This document shows positions 22,118-26,251 of a stretch of DNA of 26,251 nucleotides, piece by piece. Every line of letters starts with the position of its first letter. The first letter of the stretch is position 1. Location: NCBI GenBank assembly GCA_964397045.1, contig CAYNHF010000015.1, positions 1-26,251 on the forward strand, written 5' to 3'. The position numbers and the translations under genes are program-made. Source of the DNA: CAYNHF01 sp964397045 (GTDB taxonomy: Bacteria > Actinomycetota > Acidimicrobiia > Spongiisociales > UBA5794). The notes beneath the pieces were generated by a model. That model did no database searches. It saw nothing but the letters and a program-made list of their open reading frames with translations, and was not told the DNA's origin.

Positions 22118-22206
22118 TCTTGCCTCCTTGTGGTCCCTGCGGGGCGGAGCCCCTCCCACGGTGGACGATTGGTGGTCAGTGACCAGTGACTATTGGTCGA
22201 TCAGGT
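22118..22206 (-). other. rplK-rplA spacer with short repeats
   Basis: An 89-nt spacer. Near the rplK stop it contains overlapping short repeats of the type GGTCAGTGACC/CAGTGAC, flanked by two TTGGT copies (about 22170-22197), able to form a small hairpin. L1 operator sites are known at this location or at the start of the rplK transcript in other bacteria, but I see no clear mimic of the 23S L1 site. It could equally be a degenerate intergenic repeat. Confidence 0.35.
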
Positions 22207-22635
22207 TCAGCCGGCAACGGTGATTCCCATCGACCGGGCGGTGCCTTCGACAATCTTCATCGCAGCATCGATGTCGTTGGCGTTCAGATCCGGCATCTTG
22301 GTCAGTGCGATTTCGCGGACTTGGTCGCGAGTCACCGATCCGACCTTCTCCTTCTGTGGCTCGCCGGAGCCCTTCTCCACCCGCGCCGCCTGACGGAGCA
22401 GTACTGCGGCAGGGGGCGTCTTGGTAATGAAGGTGAAGCTGCGGTCTTCGAAGATCGAGATCTCGACCGGAATGATCGTCCCGGCGCTGCTCGCCGTGGT
22501 GTCGTTGTAAGCCTTGACGAAGTCCATGATGTTCACACCGTGCTGACCCAGCGCCGGACCCACGGGGGGGGCCGGGCTGGCCTGTCCGGCCGGAATCTGC
22601 AGTTTGAGCACGGTCATGAGCTTCTTGCGGCCCAT
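22207..22635 (-). CDS. rplK: 50S ribosomal protein L11
   Basis: L11 binds the GTPase-associated centre of 23S rRNA and is the target region of thiopeptide antibiotics. The 142-residue protein begins MGRKKLMTVLKLQIPAGQASPAPPVGPALGQHGVNIMDF, with the Pro-rich N-terminal domain and conserved C-terminal RNA-binding domain (ending DLNANDIDAAMKIVEGTARSMGITVAG). Length is standard. Shine-Dalgarno GCGAGG lies about 11 nt before the ATG. It follows nusG by 32 nt in the secE-nusG-rplK-rplA run. Confidence 0.98.
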   Translation of the reverse strand: MGRKKLMTVLKLQIPAGQASPAPPVGPALGQHGVNIMDFVKAYNDTTASSAGTIIPVEISIFEDRSFTFITKTPPAAVLLRQAARVEKGSGEPQKEKVGSVTRDQVREIALTKMPDLNANDIDAAMKIVEGTARSMGITVAG

Positions 22636-22667
22636 ATCGGAAACCTCGCTTGGTCAGGATCGTTCGA

Positions 22668-23465
22668 TTAGTACTTGATGATCTGGTCGAAGTTGAGTTC
22701 GACGGGAGTCTCCCTGCCGAAGATATCGACCAGGACCCGCACCTTCGACTGGTCGACATTGATATCTTCGATGACGCCGTTGAAGTCCGCAAACGGTCCC
22801 TCGACGACCCGCACCGTCTCGCCGACCTCCCACGCCGGCTTGAAACGAGGCTCCTTCTTCTCCTCTTCGTCCTTGCGGACGCCGAGAATCCGTTCTACCT
22901 CGCGACGTGAGAGCGGAGAAGGCTTAGCGCCGGAACCGACGAAGCCGGTGACTCCCGGCGTGTTCCGAACGGCGTACCAGGAATCGTCGTCGAGATAGAG
23001 CCGGACCAGGATGTAACCGGGAAACTTCTTCCGCATCACATTGACTTTGCGCCCGGACTTGAACTCGACGACCTCTTCCATCGGGATTGCGACGTCGAAG
23101 ATCTTGTCCTCGAGGTGCATCGACTTGATCCGCGTCTCCAGGTTGGCTTTGACCTTGTTCTCATAGCCGGAGTAGGAGTGGATGACGTACCAGGAACCGG
23201 GGAGGTCGTACGGGCTGAGCGGCTCCTCCCTGACGGGGGCGGCAGCGGCTTCGTCTTCTACCGTTTCCGTAGCGTCTTCTGAGAGCGCCTCCTCGGCCTC
23301 GGCATCAGTGCCGATTTCCTCGACGGCGTCTGCGGTCTCGAGTTCGGCGGTCGCCGCGTCGGTGGCGGTTTCGGCTACCTCTGTAGCAACGGTTTCTGCC
23401 GCCTCGACGGCTCCCTCGTCTGTGGGCGCGTCTGTGGGAAGGGCTTCACTGGTGACTTCGGCCAT
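22668..23465 (-). CDS. nusG: Transcription termination/antitermination factor NusG
   Basis: NusG rides on RNA polymerase and links it to Rho or the ribosome. The 265-residue product has an Ala/Glu/Asp/Thr-rich acidic N-terminal extension of about 85 residues, then the NGN domain (SWYVIHSYSGYENKVKANLETRIKS...FPGYILVRLYLDDDSWYAVRNTPGVTGFVG) and the C-terminal KOW domain (VGETVRVVEGPFADFNGVIEDI...). Acidic N-terminal extensions are known in actinobacterial NusG. I prefer the ATG at 23465, 4 nt after the secE stop, over an in-frame GTG at 23477 that would overlap secE; the choice changes only four residues. Confidence 0.96.
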   Translation of the reverse strand: MAEVTSEALPTDAPTDEGAVEAAETVATEVAETATDAATAELETADAVEEIGTDAEAEEALSEDATETVEDEAAAAPVREEPLSPYDLPGSWYVIHSYSGYENKVKANLETRIKSMHLEDKIFDVAIPMEEVVEFKSGRKVNVMRKKFPGYILVRLYLDDDSWYAVRNTPGVTGFVGSGAKPSPLSRREVERILGVRKDEEEKKEPRFKPAWEVGETVRVVEGPFADFNGVIEDINVDQSKVRVLVDIFGRETPVELNFDQIIKY

Positions 23466-23469
23466 CGTT

Positions 23470-23742
23470 TCACCCACCCAACAACGAGAAGACGGCGCGC
23501 TTCACGAAGAAGTCGAATACGAAGATGATCAGGGTGACCACGGTCGTGGTGACGATAACGACCGAGGTCATAGTCATCGTCTCCTGACGTGTCGGCCACG
23601 CCACCTTCTTCAACTCCTGGCGCACTTCGCGCAGGAACTGGCGGGGGCTCGTCCGCTGCTTCTTGCGGCGCGGGCCTTGCTGACGTCTTCTCTTGGCGCG
23701 CTCCTCCTCTTTGGCCTGGAGGCGGCGCATCTCTCGATTCAC
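23470..23742 (-). CDS. secE: Preprotein translocase subunit SecE
   Basis: Small essential subunit of the SecYEG channel. I start it at GTG 23742 (MNREMRRLQAKEEERAK) behind AAGGA with an 8-nt spacer; a longer reading would run into the tRNA gene. The 90-residue product has a strongly basic cytoplasmic N-terminus, the conserved amphipathic segment FLREVRQELKKVAWPTRQET (36-55), and a single transmembrane helix (about 57-79). It lies 23 nt after tRNA-Trp and 4 nt before nusG, the order common in Actinobacteria. Confidence 0.95.
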   Translation of the reverse strand: MNREMRRLQAKEEERAKRRRQQGPRRKKQRTSPRQFLREVRQELKKVAWPTRQETMTMTSVVIVTTTVVTLIIFVFDFFVKRAVFSLLGG

Positions 23743-23765
23743 GTGGCTGATCCTTCCTGGTTCAG

Positions 23766-23839
23766 CAGGGGTGGCGGGACTCGAACCCACAACCTCCGGT
23801 TTTGGAGACCGGCGCTCTGCCAATTAGAGCTACACCCCT
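23766..23839 (-). tRNA. trpT: tRNA-Trp (anticodon CCA)
   Basis: A 74-nt cloverleaf. The acceptor stem AGGGGTG pairs with CACCCCT and is followed by discriminator G, the tryptophan identity base. D arm GCTC/GAGC, anticodon stem CCGGT/ACCGG with loop CTCCAAA (CCA complementary to 23803-23805), and T loop TTCGAGT. The 3' CCA is not encoded. It is the first element of the transcript leading to secE and nusG. Confidence 0.97.
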
Positions 23840-23863
23840 TCGGGCGGCGGGCCCGGTGGCGGG

Positions 23864-23893
23864 AGTATATGAGCCGGAGCTAGTCAGTGTAAA
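23864..23893 (-). promoter_or_regulatory. Promoter of tRNA-Trp-secE-nusG
   Basis: Minus strand -35 TTTACA (23888-23893, five of six), 18-nt spacer, -10 TATACT (23864-23869, five of six). Predicted start about 18 nt before the tRNA 5' end. A GC-rich discriminator follows the -10. The CATATACTCC core is shared with the str promoter. Confidence 0.8.
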
Positions 23894-23963
23894 TCCTTCA
23901 ACCGCCTAGGTGGCCGGTTTGTCCGATCCTGGTCGACACGACGTTGATTCTGTCCCTCTGGTA

Positions 23964-23997
23964 GCGGGAGCCGGCCCCCGGTTTGGCGGGAGCCGGC
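23964..23997 (-). terminator. Terminator-like hairpin and 12-bp direct repeat after the anti-sigma gene
   Basis: GCGGGAGCCGGC occurs twice (23964-23975 and 23986-23997). Because of the sequence between them, minus-strand CCGGCTCCCG (23987-23996) pairs with CGGGGGCCGG (23971-23980), 10 bp with one wobble and a 6-nt loop, just 6 nt after the anti-sigma stop. No T-run follows, so efficiency is uncertain. Confidence 0.5.
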
Positions 23998-24001
23998 ATC
24001 A

Positions 24002-24355
24002 TCAGGCTGCGCTACGCGCCCGCATCCACCCGATCACCACCAACGTACCTGCCGCGGCGGCGAGGGCACCGGCTGCTGCTGCCACTGTCGTCCCCTGGCG
24101 AATCCGGTGACCTTCAGGGGTGACCGGTAGGTCGATAGCACCTTCGACGGCCGCGGCGAGTCCTGCGGGAGCGGGCACGCGGACATCTGCGAGTTCGGCG
24201 AGGCTGCGACGGATCCGGCGCGACCGCGTCACCTCGGCTTGGCAACGCAAGCACTCCGCGGCATGGCTCGCCAAGGGATTCGGAAGCTCAGCGGATGCAC
24301 CCGTCGAAGGAAGCTGGGCCCGGACCGCAGCGCACATCGACTCGCGCGGCTTCAT
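24002..24355 (-). CDS. Zinc-finger anti-sigma factor, membrane anchored
   Basis: A 117-residue partner of the sigma factor encoded just before it. The N-terminal half has the anti-sigma zinc motif H31-x3-C35-x2-C38 (HAAECLRC), with C8 as a possible extra ligand; the C-terminal half has one hydrophobic helix (about 88-110: TTVAAAAGALAAAAGTLVVIGWM) and a very short basic end, so almost nothing extends outside the cell. The ATG at 24355 overlaps the sigma stop (ATGA) and has GGGGAG upstream, so I prefer it over an ATG 15 nt earlier with no Shine-Dalgarno sequence. With so little extracytoplasmic sequence, signal sensing may be through the zinc site (redox) or a partner protein. It is followed by a hairpin. 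Confidence 0.82.
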   Translation of the reverse strand: MKPRESMCAAVRAQLPSTGASAELPNPLASHAAECLRCQAEVTRSRRIRRSLAELADVRVPAPAGLAAAVEGAIDLPVTPEGHRIRQGTTVAAAAGALAAAAGTLVVIGWMRARSAA

Positions 24356-24915
24356 CGTTCTTCTCCCCATAGTGCGGAGCGCAGGGCGGAACGGGCCCGG
24401 TGCAGCCTGACCTTCGTCGCCGGAACGCTGACATCGAGGTGTTCAGCAATCTCGCGATGGGTCCACCCGTACACGTCCTTCAGCACCACCACCATCCGCT
24501 GCGATCTCGGCAGGCTGTCCAGCGCGGCGACGAGTCGCATTCCCAGATCAAGCGACTCTGCGGCGCGTTCCGGAGTCTGACCGGCATCGGGTGGCTCGAC
24601 CACGAGTTGATCGAGCGACTCGGCACGCTGCCGGCGGGCCCGCGCCCGATGCGTGCCGGCAGTGTTAACTGTGATCCGATACATCCAGGTGGAGAACCGG
24701 GCCTCAGAACGGAACTGCGGCATCGCTCGCCACGCTCGCACGAAGGATTCCTGAGCAACATCCGCGCCCAGCTCTCGATCACCTGTGAGTCGTACTGCCA
24801 ACGTGTAGACCTCGTCCTGGTGGAGTCTGACCAATTCCGAGAACGCCCGGCGATCTCCGGCCGTCGCACGAGCCACCAGCTCGCCCTCATCATGTCTGAC
24901 CTCGTCTACCGGCAT
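24352..24915 (-). CDS. ECF-type RNA polymerase sigma factor
   Basis: A 187-residue alternative sigma factor of the ECF (sigma-70 group 4) class. Region 2 covers about 24-95 (FSELVRLHQDEVYTLAVRLTGDRELGADVAQESFVRAWRAMPQFRSEARFSTWMYRITVN) and region 4 about 130-182 (LDSLPRSQRMVVVLKDVYGWTHREIAEHLDVSVPATKVRLHRARSAL), with regions 1 and 3 absent as expected. ATG at 24915 is 4 nt after the dehydratase stop, with GAGAGGGG straddling that stop as the Shine-Dalgarno sequence. So it is coupled to the dehydratase gene upstream and to its anti-sigma factor downstream. The subgroup is not determinable by eye; SigE-like groups are typical with this kind of zinc-finger anti-sigma factor. Confidence 0.93.
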   Translation of the reverse strand: MPVDEVRHDEGELVARATAGDRRAFSELVRLHQDEVYTLAVRLTGDRELGADVAQESFVRAWRAMPQFRSEARFSTWMYRITVNTAGTHRARARRQRAESLDQLVVEPPDAGQTPERAAESLDLGMRLVAALDSLPRSQRMVVVLKDVYGWTHREIAEHLDVSVPATKVRLHRARSALRSALWGEER

Positions 24916-24919
24916 GGGG

Positions 24920-25762
24920 TTACCCCTCTCTCACGGTGGCACGAGCAGATACCAGGTCGGCGTCGTCCGCCAGGCGAATATCGACTCGCCTGCCGGATGC
25001 GTCGGTCTCGCCGAACTCCGCCGTCGCGGTTGCCTGCGCGCCGGGGTAGAGCGCTCGCCGGAAGCGGTATTTGGCCGTCACCATCGGAGCGTCCCCCTCA
25101 GTGCGAGCCACCGCCAACGACGTGAGCCAGGCCGTCATCAACAAACCGTGCACAATGGTGCCGCCGAACCCGGCACCGACCCCGGTGGCGTGATCGAAGT
25201 GAATCGGATTGAAGTCGCCAGACGCCGCCGCATACCGGACCAGATCCAGCCGGCTCGCCGATCGCCGCATGGTCAGCCGGGTCGAGTCGCTCTCCGGAGC
25301 CGCGTCGTTTGCTGCGACTGCGCCGACGGCGGGTTCTTTGCGCTCGGGTAATGGATCCCCGGCGGCCTCGGCGCCGAGCAGGAAGGTGGAACGGCTCTCG
25401 AGCCAGGTGTCTTCGCCGTGGCGCACTAGCGCGTCGAAGGTTACGAAGTCGACCGGCCCGCGTGCCCGGACCCGATCCACATGCGCATCCACAGTCACCT
25501 CGGCGCCCACCTCCAGGGGGTGATGCCAGGTAAAGGTCTGATCGGCGTGCACGAGCACCTTGGAGCGATGCTTCACCTCGTCGGAATGCAAGAAGCTGGG
25601 CGCTGCAACAAACAACAACGCCCCGGCGAAAGATGGTGGGGCCGCGGTGCTCCAGCGGACGGCGTCGTCACTGGTCGCGGTGATGTACTCGGCGACCTTC
25701 GCTGCCGAAATCCTCAGCACGAAGGGTCCGTACGTAGTTCCTTCGAGATGCTCGAGTGCCAT
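24920..25762 (-). CDS. Fused HadA/HadB-like MaoC dehydratase
   Basis: A 280-residue protein with two hot-dog domains. The N-terminal domain (about 8-135) resembles the FAS1-like/HadA non-catalytic half; the C-terminal domain (about 162-278) is a MaoC hydratase with the catalytic motif SGDFNPIHFD (D183, H188) and GTIVHGLLMTAWL. Such proteins dehydrate 3-hydroxyacyl thioesters in fatty-acid elongation or hydrate enoyl-CoA. In mycobacteria hadA, hadB and hadC stand at the same place, between rpmG and tRNA-Trp. Here hadA and hadB look fused and no hadC is present; a sigma/anti-sigma pair occupies that position. Coupled to the sigma gene (4-nt gap). Whether it works on ACP or CoA substrates cannot be read from the sequence. 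Confidence 0.88.
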   Translation of the reverse strand: MALEHLEGTTYGPFVLRISAAKVAEYITATSDDAVRWSTAAPPSFAGALLFVAAPSFLHSDEVKHRSKVLVHADQTFTWHHPLEVGAEVTVDAHVDRVRARGPVDFVTFDALVRHGEDTWLESRSTFLLGAEAAGDPLPERKEPAVGAVAANDAAPESDSTRLTMRRSASRLDLVRYAAASGDFNPIHFDHATGVGAGFGGTIVHGLLMTAWLTSLAVARTEGDAPMVTAKYRFRRALYPGAQATATAEFGETDASGRRVDIRLADDADLVSARATVREG

Positions 25763-25804
25763 CAGGTCACCACCCCGCTGCCGCGGAGCGGTTCTGGGTG
25801 GCGG

Positions 25805-25831
25805 GACGCCCCAGCTCGGCGCGGGCGTTCA
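25805..25831 (-). promoter_or_regulatory. Possible ECF-type promoter before the dehydratase-sigma operon
   Basis: Minus strand TGAACG (25826-25831), 17-nt spacer, CGTC (25805-25808). Many ECF sigma factors recognise an AAC-containing -35 and a CGTC -10 with this spacing. It would start transcription about 36 nt before the dehydratase ATG and allow autoregulation by the sigma factor. Short motifs in GC-rich DNA arise by chance, so this is tentative. Confidence 0.35.
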
Positions 25832-25866
25832 CAGCAACACGCCGGCCGCACGAACGGCGAAGACGA

Positions 25867-26028
25867 TCAGCGCGTCTCGCGATGCGGGGTGTGCGTGCGA
25901 CACCAGCGGCAGTACTTCTTCAGTTCGAGTCGCTCGCGGGTGTTCGTCTTGTTCTTGGTCGTGACGTAGTTGCGACGTTTACAGGTGTCGCACGCCAGCG
26001 TGATCGGCGGTCGCTTGTCGGATGCCAT
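25867..26028 (-). CDS. rpmG: 50S ribosomal protein L33 (zinc-binding form)
   Basis: A 53-residue ribosomal protein. The translation MASDKRPPITLACDTCKRRN...KKYCRWCRTHTPHRETR shows the two CxxC pairs (C13/C16 and C40/C43) of the zinc-containing L33 form. ATG at 26028 has GAGGAG about 12 nt upstream; the stop is TGA at 25867-25869. It is preceded by tuf (82-nt gap) and followed, after 104 nt, by the MaoC dehydratase, as in mycobacteria, where L33 stands before hadA. It keeps its zinc ligands, so the loss of a zinc site in RpoC is not part of a general zinc-free replacement here. Confidence 0.96.
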   Translation of the reverse strand: MASDKRPPITLACDTCKRRNYVTTKNKTNTRERLELKKYCRWCRTHTPHRETR

Positions 26029-26058
26029 GGCTTCGTCTTGCTCCTCGCTGCCTCACCG

Positions 26059-26077
26059 CCGGACCTCGTCAGTCCGG
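26059..26077 (-). terminator. Small hairpin in the tuf-rpmG spacer
   Basis: CCGGAC (26059-26064) and GTCCGG (26072-26077) form a 6-bp stem with a 7-nt loop, 34 nt after the tuf stop. No T-run follows on the minus strand. It could be a weak tuf terminator or an rpmG leader stem. Confidence 0.3.
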
Positions 26078-26110
26078 ATCGGCGAGGGTTGATACTGTCT
26101 GTGCAGCCCG

Positions 26111-26251
26111 CTACTTGATGATGTTGGTGACGCGGCCTGCGCCCACAGTGCGGCCACCCTCACGAATCGCGAACCGCTGCCCCTCATCCATCGCGATCGT
26201 ATGAATCAGATTCACCGTCATCTCCGTGTTATCACCCGGCATCACCATCTC
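26111..26251 (-). CDS. tuf: Elongation factor Tu, C-terminal fragment (runs off the window)
   Basis: The last 46 codons and TAG stop of an EF-Tu gene: EMVMPGDNTEMTVNLIHTIA...RFAIREGGRTVGAGRVTNIIK, the conserved domain 3 end. Codon use changes within the fragment: the first 32 codons end in G or T except three (AAC, ATC, TTC), like the other tuf fragment; the last 14 codons (from GGC CGC) turn to C-ending forms like the neighbouring genes. This is a tuf locus separate from the fusA-linked one at the left end. rpmG follows 82 nt downstream. Confidence 0.96.
   Translation of the reverse strand, partial: EMVMPGDNTEMTVNLIHTIAMDEGQRFAIREGGRTVGAGRVTNIIK

Noticed and set aside
22163..22200. GTCAGTGACCAGTGAC-type repeat considered as a mobile element end
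   Set aside because: No flanking duplication, transposase or second copy in the window; a short intergenic repeat is all that can be supported.
23743..23823. Longer secE reading through the tRNA gene
   Set aside because: It would translate the tRNA-Trp sequence; the GTG at 23742 has its own Shine-Dalgarno sequence.
23964..23997. Two copies of a 12-bp repeat considered as a CRISPR or attachment site
   Set aside because: Only two copies, and the segment between them makes a terminator-like stem right after the anti-sigma gene, which explains it better.

Overview
The window is a high-GC actinobacterial ribosomal/RNA-polymerase chromosomal segment, read almost entirely on the minus strand. Three things point to Actinobacteria: the RpoC carries the large coiled-coil insertion near residues 140-240 that is typical of that phylum; NusG has a long acidic N-terminal extension; and the order rpmG - MaoC (HadA/HadB-like) - tRNA-Trp - secE - nusG - rplK - rplA matches the mycobacterial arrangement. 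I see no marker that fixes the class. An uncultured Acidimicrobiia-like lineage is my guess, not a demonstration.

Read along the minus strand (from the right end), the layout is as follows. (a) The 3' end of one tuf gene. (b) rpmG, a fused two-domain MaoC dehydratase, an ECF sigma factor and its zinc-finger anti-sigma factor. (c) A strong promoter, tRNA-Trp(CCA), secE, nusG, rplK and rplA. (d) A 635-bp gene-free stretch with an attenuator-like leader, then rplJ (with an unusual acidic tail) and rplL, closed by a perfect 18-bp-stem terminator. (e) A secreted/anchored neutral zinc metallopeptidase placed between rplL and rpoB. (f) rpoB (TTG start, own promoter, structured and C-rich leader) and rpoC, closed by a shared bidirectional terminator. 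(g) On the plus strand, a Thr/Pro-rich anchored orphan protein and the DEAH helicase HrpA, divergent from (h) a minus-strand two-component system (OmpR-type regulator plus HAMP histidine kinase) and an M50 site-2-protease-like membrane peptidase. (i) The str operon rpsL-rpsG-fusA-tuf behind a near-consensus promoter and a ~177-nt structured leader. The window ends inside the second tuf gene.

Functionally, (a)-(f) and (i) are the core machinery for transcription (RpoB, RpoC, NusG, sigma factor), translation (EF-Tu, EF-G, S12, S7, L1, L10, L11, L12, L33, tRNA-Trp) and export (SecE). The accessory genes are inserted at operon joints.

The most unusual points are these. RpoC has lost all four cysteines of the second zinc site while keeping the first. 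Two ribosomal-protein leaders contain mutually exclusive hairpins that look like attenuators. Both tuf ends use almost only G or T at third codon positions, unlike their neighbours, and the window ends 140-141 nt inside tuf on each side, as if an assembly broke at identical tuf copies. No CRISPR array, insertion sequence, prophage or defence system is visible.
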